Shown here: in pieces, positions 39,330 to 48,789 of the stretch
Layout of the letters: every line of letters begins with the position of its first letter
Position numbering within the stretch: the first letter of the stretch is position 1
Origin: Paenibacillus sp. CC-CFT747
Lineage (GTDB): Bacteria; Bacillota; Bacilli; Paenibacillales; NBRC-103111
Direction of reading: 5' to 3'
Length of the DNA stretch: 64,000 nt
Assembly: GCA_030323305.1 (NCBI GenBank)
Contig: CP106741.1
Location: 2,825,501 to 2,889,500, forward strand
Program-made: the position numbers and the translations under genes
The notes under the pieces: generated by a model
What the model saw: the letters and a program-made list of their open reading frames with translations, nothing else
Databases searched by the model: none
What the model was told of the DNA's origin: nothing

Positions 39330-40430
39330 ATGATCCCAACAAACGAACTGGATACCCCTTTCGTTCTTATCGATCTTGATTTGGTCATGGGTAACATTGT
39401 GTCCATGCAGGCGGTGGCAGACCAAAACGGAATTAAGCTCAGGCCGCACGCCAAAACGCATAAGATGCCGGAAATCGCCCGTTTGCAGATGGAGGCCGGG
39501 GCCGCAGGCGTTACCGTTGCCAAGCTCGGGGAGGCGGAAGCCATGATCGAAGGGGGATCCGAAGCCTTCTGATCGCGTATCCGATCATTGGCTCGAGAAA
39601 GATAGAACGGCTGGCTGAGCTTCTGCCCAAAGCTCATTTAACGGTAGTTGTGGAAAGCTACGAGGGGATGAAGGCCGTCTCGGAGGCCGGACGAATGGCC
39701 GGCTTGCCGGTCTCCGTTCTGATTGAGGTAGACAGCGGGTTTAACCGGGTGGGAATGACCCGAGAGGAAGACGTAATGGCGATGGCGAAGGCCATCGCGG
39801 GGGACCCTGGCTTAAGCTGGAAGGGCTGCTGACTTTTGCCGGTCAATCGTACGACGCTGGGGATACGGAGGAGCTGCTCCGGACCGTTAAGCTGGAAGCG
39901 GAGACGGTAAGAGAACTGGCCGAACGTCTCCGTAAGGAAGGTCATGAGATAACGGTGGTGAGCGCAGGCTCCACTCCATCCAGCCCTTATGTGGCGGGGA
40001 TGCCGGGCATTACCGAAATCCGTCCCGGCACTTATGTGTTCGGGGATTTGATGCAGGTAAAGCTGGGGGCTCACAGGCTCGAGCATTGTGCTCTAACGGT
40101 TAAAGTGACGGTTATCAGCCGGCCTGCGGAGGATCGGGCCGTCATCGACGCAGGGACGAAAGTATTCTCGAGCGATGGGGAAGATTCTCCGATCGGTACC
40201 GGCCGGGGTATGTGCCCGGACGCCCGGGCATTACGCTGGAATGGTTGACGGAGGAGCACGGGATGCTGCGGTTGGCACCGGAAGAGCAGGGGCTCAAGAT
40301 AGGAGAGCAGCTGGAAGTTATCCCGGTTCACTGCTGCGCCGTGGTTAATCTGACGGACCAGGTAGCCGCTGTCCGTCAAGGGCATGTGGTGGAACTGTGG
40401 AAGGTATCGGCACGCGGCAAAGTTCGATAA
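39330..40430 (+). CDS. D-threonine aldolase / alanine racemase-fold PLP enzyme (frameshifts)
   Basis: From ATG 39330 (GAGGAGG upstream) it reads ELDTPFVLIDLDLVMGNIVSMQ, then LRPHAKTHKMPEIARLQMEAGAAGVTVAKLGEAEAM, the PLP-lysine segment of D-threonine-aldolase-type enzymes. Further blocks are VLIEVDSGFNRVGM, VVSAGSTPSSP, EIRPGTYVFGDLMQVKLG and VIDAGTKVFSSDG. The C-terminal metal-binding stretch EEHGML...IPVHCCAVVNL matches the DTA-specific extension. Breaks lie near 39565, 39820 and 40205. The expected reaction is retro-aldol cleavage or dehydration of a D-beta-hydroxy amino acid. Confidence 0.83.
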
Positions 40431-40445
40431 GGAAGGAGGGGGAGG

Positions 40446-41736
40446 ATGGGCAAATCCGAAGTAACCCAACAAATAGCCGGGTGGGTGGCCGGGCAGCGTA
40501 ATCGAATAGTGGAATTGACGGCCCAGCTCGTTAGCCATCCGACGGTCAATCAAGTGACGGACGGCACGGAAGGGGAATGCCAAAGGGTGCTTCAGGTTCT
40601 GTTTGAAGGCATGGGGCTCGAAACCAGGCTGTACTCCCCGGAGGAGGCCCCGGGCTTCCGTTCCCACCCGGCTTATTTTCCGGGCAAGGACTATACTCGC
40701 CGCCCTAATGTGGCAGGCGTTTGGAAGGGGCAGGGCAAGGGCAGGTCGCTTCTGTTCTCAAGTCATATCGATACGGCGGTAGTTGCTCCCGGCTGGCCGG
40801 CGTCGCCTTGGGAACCGCGGGTTGAACAGGAGAGAGTATACGGGCTGGGCTCCTTCGATATGAAAGGGGGCTCGCGGCCTCGATTATGGCCGTAAAGTGC
40901 CTGATGGACCTGGGCTTAAGGCCTTTAGGGGATGTCATTCTGGAATCCGTGGTGGACGAGGAATTTGGCGGAGCGAACGGAACCCTCGCCGGGAGATTGA
41001 TGGGCTACAACGCGGACGCGGCCATCATTCCCGAGCCGACCAACCTGGCCATTTGCCCGGCTACACGGGGAGGGGCGCTGTGGCGGCTCGTCTTCCGCGG
41101 CCAAACCGGGCTGGCCTTCAGCGGAGAAACGATCCGCAATCCTCTTTACGACGCGGCTAAGTTTCTGGTTTATCTGGAACAGTTCGAAAGGGAACGCAGC
41201 AAGGGAGGAGGGCCCGCTCCCTGGTATACTTCGTCCGGTGACCTTCCGGTTATTCCGACACGGGCCGCGGCGGGTGATTTGGCCTCCCCCTCTGCGATGT
41301 AGGTCCCGAAGAATGCGCTATCGATGTATGGGTGGAGTGCCATCCCGGAACGACGGAGGAATTGCTGAAGGAGGAGATCTTAACGGGGTACCGGCGTCAA
41401 TTCGGCCCGGATGCGCCGTTACCCGAATTCCAGAAGATGATCCGGTTCCTGCCCGGCTCGCAGGTGCTACCGGATATGCCTCTTCTTCCTATTATGGGGG
41501 AACAGGTTCGGCGCGTGACTGCCGGGGAGCCCGCTTTTCATGGCGCCCCGTTTGCCTGTGATGCTTTTATTTTTAATTTATACAGTCCAACCCCTGCGGT
41601 TGTCCTGGGTCCTTCGGGAGCCAACGCGCATGCGGCTGATGAGTATGTGGACATAGAGTCCCTCTGCCGATTAACCGAAATATACGCCGGTACCATTCTG
41701 GAATGGTGTGGAATTTCGGAGGAAAAAGGAGAATGA
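40446..41736 (+). CDS. M20-family metallohydrolase (ArgE/DapE-like deacylase; two frameshifts)
   Basis: Motifs in order: LLFSSHIDTAVV (metal His/Asp), YGLGSFDMKGG, then after the G5 at 40866-40870 LAASIMAVKCLMDLGL, VVDEEFGGANGTLA (catalytic Glu), AAIIPEPTNLAI, and after a break near 41285 a dimerisation domain and final metal His in GPSGANAHAADEYVDIESL. Such enzymes remove N-acyl groups from amino acids or cut dipeptides. The gene starts 15 bases after the PLP enzyme and its stop overlaps the ridA start as ATGA. Confidence 0.83.
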
Positions 41737-42113
41737 AGATGAGGCAAGCGATCTTTACGAAAGATGCTTCACCGGGAGACGGTCCCTATTCGCAGGCGAT
41801 TGTATCCAAGGGCTTCTTATTCGTATCGGGCCAAGGGCCCATCAATCCTCAGGGTTCCATCGCAGGAGAAACCATAGAGGAACAGGCCCGGTTGACCTTG
41901 GATAATATCGAAAATATTCTTCAAGCGGCCCATTGCTCGATGGACGATGTGGTGAAAGTCAACGTCATCTTGTCGGATATGAGTCACTTCGGACGTTTTA
42001 ACGAGGTGTACAAGGAATACTTTCAAGCACCCATGCCCGCACGTACCTGCTTCGGCGGGGAGCTTGACGGGATCTTGGTGGAAGTTGACGTCATTGCGGC
42101 TCTGCCGGAATAG
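41733..42113 (+). CDS. RidA-family enamine/imine deaminase
   Basis: The 126-residue protein is intact and has the RidA signature GPYSQAIVSKGFLFVSGQGP, R104 in MPARTCF and EVDVIAALPE. RidA hydrolyses 2-aminoacrylate-type enamines released by PLP dehydratases or aldolases, which fits the D-threonine-aldolase-type enzyme two genes upstream. It starts at 41733 by ATGA overlap with the M20 gene. Confidence 0.92.
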   Translation: MKMRQAIFTKDASPGDGPYSQAIVSKGFLFVSGQGPINPQGSIAGETIEEQARLTLDNIENILQAAHCSMDDVVKVNVILSDMSHFGRFNEVYKEYFQAPMPARTCFGGELDGILVEVDVIAALPE

Positions 42114-42125
42114 GAGGAAAGCCTA

Positions 42126-42876
42126 ATGAGCAGGTTTGACGGAAGCGTCGTTTTTATTACGGGCAGTGGACGGGGGATCGGGAGGGAGATCGCGGAGCGC
42201 TTTGCCCGAGAAGGGGCCGCTCTTGTTCTCGTATCGGACTATGAACCGGATTTGCGTCAGACGGAAAAGGAGCTTGCCAGCGGCGGAACCCCCGTTCTTG
42301 CTCTGACCGCCGATGTTTCTGATCCCGAGCAGGTGGAAGGGGCGGTCGCGGCGGCGGTCGACCGCTACGGCAAAATTGACATTCTCGTCAACAATGCCGG
42401 AATCGCCTGGGAAGAGCCCGTGCTCGATATTAAAGCGGAAAACTGGCGTAAGGTGATGGACGTCAATTTGAACGGGATGTTCTGGGTGGCGCAGCAGGTT
42501 GGGCGCATCATGGCCCGGCAGGGGGCGGAGTTATTCTCAATATGGCCTCTACGAACGGGTTGGTCGGTGAGGCGGGGTACGCGCATTACAATGCCTCCAA
42601 GGGGGAGTCGTGCTGCTGACCAAAACCATGGCGATCGAGCTCGGTTCCAGCCATATTCGGGTCAATGCGGTTTGCCCGGGCTACATCCAGACCCCGATGA
42701 GCGAGGCGATTGATTCCCCGGAATTTATCGAGAGGTATGTCCGGGAGAAAATCCCGCTTGGACGGGTAGGGAAGCCGAAGGATGTGGCGGGTGTTTTCGC
42801 TTTTTTGGCATCGGAGGATGCCGCGTTTATTACAGGCGAGACCATCGTCGTGGACGGCGGACAATTGGCATTTTAA
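42126..42876 (+). CDS. Short-chain dehydrogenase/reductase (two frameshifts)
   Basis: VVFITGSGRGIGREIAERFA is the NAD(P) glycine motif, DILVNNAGIAWEEP the NNAG motif and, after repair of G5 runs at 42521-42525 and 42601-42605 to six, GGVILNMASTNGLVGEAGYAHYNASKG supplies the Ser-Tyr-Lys active site. It ends with AAFITGETIVVDGGQ, standard for classical SDRs of about 250 residues. It starts 12 bases after ridA and follows GGAGGAAAG. It probably oxidises or reduces a hydroxy/keto group in the cluster's pathway. Confidence 0.88.
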
Positions 42877-42909
42877 TAAGGGAACAATTGGGGAGAAGGA
42901 GGCGGGGAA

Positions 42910-44842
42910 GTGAAACGGGTTATCCATCTGCAAGGGGATAGGGACGAAATCGCACTCGGCGTGAAGGAAATGGCCGGACATCTGAAGTTTTCTTTATCGG
43001 AAGATTCGGGAATCCCGCTTATCGCCATTCGAACAGAGCGGCAGGACGTTTTAGAGCTGGAGATGAATGCCAAGGAAATCATTATCCGCTTCGGTGCCGT
43101 TCACCATTTTTTTCGGGGGTTGTCTCATGTATTCGAACGCTGGGAGGAGTTAGCCGGGTCTCAACCTTCCATTCGGATAACGGAATACCCTCAGTTTGAT
43201 CTGAACGGGGCGATGTTCGACTGCTCCCGGAATGCCGTCATGCATGTCGAAGGCGTGAAACGGTTTGTTCGGATCATGGCCGCCATGGGCCTCAATATGC
43301 TCATGCTCTACACCGAGGACACCTATGAGATCGAGGGAATGCCTTACTTTGGTTACATGAGGGGACGGTACACGCAGGAAGAGCTTAAGGAAATCGACGC
43401 CTACGCGGCTCTGTTCGGAATGGAAGTGATTCCGTGCATTCAAACGCTGGCCCATCTGGCCGCTGCTCTGAAATGGAATTATGCCCAAGCCTTCACCGAT
43501 ACCGAAGACATTCTTCTGGTAGGGGAGCCCCTAACTTACGAATTTATCGAAAACATGATAACGGCAGCCTCGGCTCCTTTTCGCAGCAAAAGAATTCATA
43601 TCGGAATGGACGAGGCTCACCGACTGGGACTTGGGCAATATCTGGAGAAAAATGGATTACATAGCCGGTTCGATTTGATGAAAGAGCATTTAGATAAGGT
43701 TCTGGCCATTACCCGGAGCCACGGTCTTGAGCCGATGATCTGGAGTGACATGTACTTTCGCCTCGGCTCCAAGCACGGCTGGTATTACGACCTGGATGTC
43801 GAGATCCCGGAGCCGGTCATTGAGGCCATGCCGAAAGACGTACGTTTCGTCTACTGGGACTACTACCACACGGATCCCTCCTTCTATGAAGCTTATCTCG
43901 ATATTCACCGTTCTTTCGGGTCGGAGCCTCTTTTTGCGGGAGGGATCTGGACATGGAACACCATAGCTCCCAATTACGGCAAAACCATAGCCACCACAAA
44001 CGCTGCCCTTGCGGCTTGCAAGCAAAAAGGCGTTCGCGAAGTCTTTGCCACCTTCTGGGGCAATGACGGCAATGAGGCGAGCTATGCATCCGGAATCCTT
44101 GGTCTGCAGTGGTTCGCGGAGCACGGGTATGCGAAGGGAGTCCCGGATGCGGAGACGGTAAACCGGCGAGTAGCTGTTTGTTCCGGGGATGAAAGCCTCA
44201 CCGGGGAGCATTTTCTTGCCTTAACCCTACTGGATGAAGTTCCTGGAGTGCCGGAAGGAAATTTAGGGAGAGCAATCCTTCGAAATTCCTGTTGTGGCAG
44301 GACATTCTGATCGGCCTGCTGGACGCTAACATTGAATTTGTTCAAGAGGAGATTACCTCCCATTACCAGAATCTAACCCAGCGCTTATCGGAAATAAGAT
44401 CAGAGAAGTATCAGACTCTGTTTGAATTCTATATGAAAGTAAGCGCCGTGCTCGAGATCAAGGCGGGGGTAGGCATTCGTTTGAAGCAGCATTACGACGA
44501 ACGGCACAGAGAGGGCATGGAACAAATCGTGCAAGAAGAGCTTCCCGAGCTGCTGGCCCGGATCGAGCGGCTGCGTGAGGCACACCGCCGGCTGTGGTTT
44601 CAAACGAACAAGCCGTTCGGATGGGAAGTGCTGGATATGCGTTATGGGGCGCTTCGAGCCCGCGTCGAATCCGCCCGATTCCGGATTTCGGAATACTTAA
44701 ACGGCTCCATCCCACGCATCGAAGAGCTGGAAGAGAGCAGGCTTTTGTTCGACTGGCAGAATTCCGTGACCCCAGATACCTCGATTGGAAGAAGTAACGA
44801 TTATTACCGCATTGCAACCGCTGGCGTTTTCTTTATGATTTA
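42910..44842 (+). CDS. Glycoside hydrolase family 20-like beta-N-acetylhexosaminidase (one frameshift)
   Basis: A GTG at 42910 after AAGGAGGCGGGGAA starts a cytoplasmic protein (no signal peptide). The N-terminal alpha/beta domain leads to a barrel with SIRITEYPQFDLNGAMFDCSRNAV and the GH20 catalytic pair D234-E235 in HIGMDEAH, plus the VYWDYY and WTWN aromatic sites. Near 44275 the frame shifts from VPEGNLG to a helical C-terminal domain (LWQDILIGLLDANIEF...). Substrate-assisted cleavage of a terminal GlcNAc/GalNAc-type sugar is expected. It is the last gene of the cluster, just before repeat copy B. Confidence 0.82.
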
Positions 44843-44859
44843 AGAAACAACCTATTAGA

Positions 44860-44966
44860 AGCCCGCCGTCCTTCAGGCGGGCTTTTTTGGTGTATCCGAA
44901 AGGATACTATCGCTGAGGCTCTCCCCTTCGGTAACGCGCCGGTCCGGAAGGACGGCTAAGCCTTAT
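44860..44966 (+). repeat. Structured intergenic repeat, copy B
   Basis: AGCCCGCC-GTCCTTCA-GGCGGGCTTTTTT is a terminator for the GH20 gene. It is followed by GTATCC-GAAA-GGATAC (perfect tetraloop hairpin), TCGCTGAGG, CGCGCCG, GTCC-GGAA-GGAC (second hairpin) and GGCTAAGCCTTA. Block order and orientation match copy A at 34342-34441. Confidence 0.7.
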
Positions 44967-45115
44967 ATTTTTGGCCAGGATGGTGAGCCCTTTTGGGAAG
45001 CGGATTTCCAACGTCTACGTCCATGTGCTAAAAAATGATACTTTGCCAAAATGAGATGTTTTTATAAACCAGCCTAAACAAGCCTAAAAAGTGATAGTTT
45101 CGTTGAAACGGGTCA

Positions 45116-45172
45116 TTGCTTCCTCTTTTTCCCATCCTTTATGATCAATCTCATAAGTTGTAAACGCTATCA
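45116..45172 (+). promoter_or_regulatory. Promoter and CcpA cre box of the lpl-type operon
   Basis: TTGCTT (45116-45121), 18-bp spacer, TATGAT (45140-45145). The sequence TGTAAACGCTATCA (45159-45172) fits the cre consensus at every position and lies just downstream of the expected start, where CcpA would block elongation. Confidence 0.65.
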
Positions 45173-45197
45173 ATTATCGAGAAGGGAGTGAGCGGGG

Positions 45198-46112
45198 ATG
45201 CCGGCCCGAAGGTCCGTTTGGAAGCAGTACCTAGAGTACAAATATTTCTTTCTTATGCTCCTTCCCGTCCTGATCTATTACGCCGTCTTTCATTACGGTC
45301 CGATGTACGGGGTCTTGATCGCGTTCAAGAATTACAAATTTATGAGGGGGATCTGGGGAAGCCCCTGGGTCGGCCTGGAGAATTTCCGGGAGCTGTTCGC
45401 CGGGGACTATTTCCTGACCGTTCTGCGGAATACACTCATCATTAACTTCTACAAGCTGCTGTTCGGCTTTCCCGTTCCGATTCTCCTTGCCTTGATGATC
45501 AATGAGGTGACCCGCTCTTTCTTCAAAAAAGCGGTGCAGACGATCAGCTACCTGCCGCACTTCCTGTCGTGGATCGTCCTGTCGGGTCTCATCATTGAGT
45601 TTCTCTCCCCGAGCCGGGGTGCCGTCAACCTGTTTCTCGACCTGATCGGCTTGAAGCCGGTGTATTTCATTACCGAGCCGGATTGGTTCCGGCCTATCCT
45701 GGTGCTGACGGAAATCTGGAAGCAGGCGGGCTTCACGACCATCATTTATTTGGCGGCGATTGCCGGTATCAACCCGGAAATGTACGAGGCGGCGGACATG
45801 GACGGCATCAGCCGTCTCCAGAAGATCGGGTACATTACGCTGCCGGCCATGGCACCCGTTATCGTCATCATGCTGATCCTTAATTCGGGCTCGATCATCA
45901 ACGACGACTTCGAGCAGATCTACAACCTGCTGAACGTGAAGGTGATGGAGGTGGGGGACGTGCTATCCACGTACACCTACACGGAAGGCTTGTCCCGGAT
46001 GAACTACAGCTACGCGGCGGCGGTCGGCTTGTTCAAGAATGTGGTGGCGCTCCTCCTGGTGCTGACCGCGAACTATTTGGCCAGCAAGGTCAGCGAAGAG
46101 ACGATCTTCTGA
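45198..46112 (+). CDS. Carbohydrate ABC transporter permease (LplB/YtcP partner type)
   Basis: The 304-residue protein has six membrane helices and the binding-protein-dependent permease loop (YEAADMDGISRLQKIGYITLPAMAP, the EAA motif that contacts the ATPase). The N-terminus WKQYLEYKYFFLMLLPVLIYYAVFHYGPMYGVLIAFKNYK is characteristic of the LplB class for oligosaccharides. No ATPase gene is in the operon; these systems share MsmX/UgpC-type ATPases encoded elsewhere. GAAGGGAG precedes the ATG at 45198. Confidence 0.92.
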   Translation: MPARRSVWKQYLEYKYFFLMLLPVLIYYAVFHYGPMYGVLIAFKNYKFMRGIWGSPWVGLENFRELFAGDYFLTVLRNTLIINFYKLLFGFPVPILLALMINEVTRSFFKKAVQTISYLPHFLSWIVLSGLIIEFLSPSRGAVNLFLDLIGLKPVYFITEPDWFRPILVLTEIWKQAGFTTIIYLAAIAGINPEMYEAADMDGISRLQKIGYITLPAMAPVIVIMLILNSGSIINDDFEQIYNLLNVKVMEVGDVLSTYTYTEGLSRMNYSYAAAVGLFKNVVALLLVLTANYLASKVSEETIF

Positions 46113-46137
46113 ATACTCACGTGAGGGAGGGTTCCCC

Positions 46138-47009
46138 ATGAACCACAGGCATTCCGTTTCCGACCGGCTGCTGCTCTCGGTCATCTACTTCACTCTGGCG
46201 GCTCTCAGCCTTCTTACCCTGCTGCCGCTTCTGCAGATCGTCACCATCTCGGTAAGCCCGTCCGAAATCGTTAACCGGTACGGCTTTCATCTCATCCCGC
46301 TTAAGCTGGACTGGGGAGGCTACCGGGAGGTTTTCCGCAATTCGCTCATCTGGAACGCTTACGGCAACACGATCTTCCGCACGGTGCTCGGTACGGCCAT
46401 TACCGTCGTCATGACCTTTCTCGGGGCCTATCCCTTGTCCAAAAAGAAGCTTCCCCACCGGAAGTTTTGGACCGGCGTGATTGTGATCACCATGTTCTTC
46501 TCCGGGGGATGATTCCTTCTTACATCGTGATCAAGAACCTGGGCCTCATGAATTCCATCTGGGCGCTCGTGCTGCCCGGCGCAGTAAGTGCCTTCATGCT
46601 TCTGATCGTGCGGAATTTCATTATCGGCCTGCCGGAAAGTCTGGAGGAGTCGGCCAAGATCGACGGGGCAAACGACGTCTACATCCTGTTCCGCATCGTC
46701 ATCCCCCTTTCGCTGCCCATTGTCGCTACGGTCGGGCTCTATACGGCGGTCTACCATTGGAACGCCTGGTTCGACAGCATGATCTACATCCAGGACATGA
46801 AGAAGCAGGTGCTCCAGATGATCCTGAGAAAAATCATTCTCGAAGGGCAGTCCAATCTGCTCGAGCCCGCGGTTGATCAAGTGGTGGTGAACGCCGAATC
46901 GATGAAGATGGCGACGCTGGTCGTCTCCATTGTGCCGATCGTCTGCGTTTATCCGTTTCTGCAGAAGTATTTCATCAAGGGCTCGCTTGTCGGGTCGGTC
47001 AAAGGCTGA
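46138..47009 (+). CDS. Carbohydrate ABC transporter permease (LplC type; one frameshift)
   Basis: The second channel subunit starts MNHRHSVSDRLLLSVIYFTLAALSLLTLLPLLQIVTISVS. Its G5 run at 46504-46508 must be six to give FFSGGMIPSYIVIKNLGLMNS. The EAA loop ESAKIDGANDVYILFRIVIPLSLP is intact, and the C-terminus QKYFIKGSLVGSVKG is that of the family. It starts 25 bases after the first permease with GTGAGGGAGGG as RBS. Confidence 0.9.
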
Positions 47010-47074
47010 GGCCGCCGGTTAAGCTCCGGCTTCCCGCCGGATTAACATATAGATTAAGCATGGGAGGGTATCAA

Positions 47075-48699
47075 ATGATGAAGAGCATAACCAGCAGAAG
47101 CGTGACCATAAGCGGGGTGCTGGCGGTGTCGCTGCTGGCCGGCTGCCAATCGGGCAAGGAGCCCGGCTCGGAGGGAGCGTCGGCTGCGCCGACCGGAGGG
47201 GCAAGCAGGAGCCCGTCGCCCTGGAATGGCTTGGCTACGACTCCTACGGACAGCCCGATCCCGCTTCGCCGGTCATCAAGATGGTAGAGGACAAATTCAA
47301 TGCCAAATTCAAGTTCTGGTATGTCGATCCGAACAAATGGGACGATAACGTCAACGTCCGGCTCGGGGCCGGGGAAATGCCCGACGTCATCAAGGTGAGA
47401 ACCCAGAAGAACCTCGTCAACTATATCGACCAAGGCGTGCTGGCTCCCATATCGAGGGACCTGATCGATAAGTTTGCTCCTACCTATGCTAAATATTTGG
47501 ACACCACTTACCCGGAGACGTGGGATTATGTGAAAAGCGGAGGGAAGCTGTACGGCATTCCGGCCACCACGACCCCTTACTCGACCCTCGTCGTATGGCG
47601 GGAGGAGTGGCTGAAGAACGTCGGCATTACCAAGGTGCCGGAGACGCTCGCCGAATTCGAGGACGCCCTGTACAAGTTCCGGAACAACGATCCGGATAAG
47701 AACGGGAAGAAAGACACGTACGGGCTTTTGGACTTTGGCATCCCCGCCATTATGGGCGCGTTCGGCTTCCCGCCGATCGACGACTTCAGCCAGGCGGCGA
47801 AAGCAAACCCCACCCGTGCTGTCGGCCTCACGCTGAAGGACGGGAAGATCGTGTTCGCCTCCGTTCAGCCCGAGATGAAGGAAGCGCTGGCGCTCCTGCA
47901 GAAGTGGTACAAAGACGGCATCATCGATCCGGAGTTCATCACCTCGGAGAATACGACCGGCTATTGGGCCAACTCCCAGGCCTTCTTCAACAACCGGATC
48001 GGATTAACCGGGAAGACCCAGCCGGCTCACTGGCGGAACGAGCTGAATCCCGACAATCCTGGGGATAAGGGCGGTGTCGTCTGGCAGGACTTCAAGAAGG
48101 CCCAGCCGAACGGGAACATCGTCTTCGGCAAGCCTCCGGTCGGACCGAAAGGCCTGTCGGGCACCCCGCAGTGGTCTTCCTATAACGGTGCCATCGGCAT
48201 CACCACCAAGGCGGCCAAGGACCCGCGCAAGGTGGAGACGGTCCTGAAGATGATGGAAGCCGCCGCCACGGATTATGAGTATTACATGAACGTCCGGTAC
48301 GGCATGAAAGGGGAAGGCTGGAATGAAGAGAACGGCAAATTCATAGATCTGTCCGGCGGCCTGTCGGCGGGCGATTCCCAGCAGAAGGGCCGCAACGTTC
48401 TCCACGTCCAGGTCAATTACGATCCGTTCATGAAGAAGAAGGACCCGTTTACCTTCGCCTTCGGGGACAAAGTGGCCGGTTTTAAAGGGTATATGAATAT
48501 GTTCCTGCCGTATACCGACGAATACGACAAGTATGCGGCTACGCTAGGCAAAATGACGGTCGAGACGTACTTCAAGATCATTACGGGCGAGCAAGGCGTA
48601 GAGGCCTTCGATGAGTACGTCAAGAAGTTCAAGGAAAACGGCGGAGACAAGGTCGAAAAGGCACTCAACGAAGCCTACCAGAAAACGCAGGGCAAATAG
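47075..48699 (+). CDS. Extracellular solute-binding lipoprotein (LplA type; one frameshift)
   Basis: From ATG 47075 (GGGAGGG upstream) the lipoprotein signal ends SLLAGC. After a break near 47205 (GGAGGGG) the mature part reads PVALEWLGYDSYGQPDPASPVIKMVEDKFN..., then DVIKVRTQKNLVNYIDQGVLAPI, KLYGIPATTTPYSTLVVWREEWLKNVG and DTYGLLDF, the family-1 oligosaccharide-binding fold of about 540 residues. It is the high-copy extracellular receptor for the two permeases upstream. Confidence 0.9.
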
Positions 48700-48789
48700 A
48701 CGACGACCGGACGAAGCGTGCGCTTCGTCCGTTTGCCGTATGGTACAATATGGATGAAAGTACGGGGAGGGGGATGGGAAGAAAACGTG

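Larger units (their letters stand above)
44843..45197. other. Intergenic region with repeat copy B, lpl promoter and cre box
   Basis: This gap of 355 bases holds the structured repeat (44860-44966), AT-rich DNA, a promoter at 45116-45145 and a perfect cre match at 45159-45172. No coding sequence is supported. Confidence 0.6.

Noticed and set aside
34342..44966. Composite transposon bounded by repeats A and B
   Set aside because: No transposase, terminal inverted repeats or target-site duplication is visible; the repeats look like RNA-level structures attached to terminators.
46504..46508. Programmed frameshifting in the permease gene
   Set aside because: The same G5 context breaks many unrelated genes and lacks a slippery heptamer with a downstream stimulator, so sequence error is simpler.
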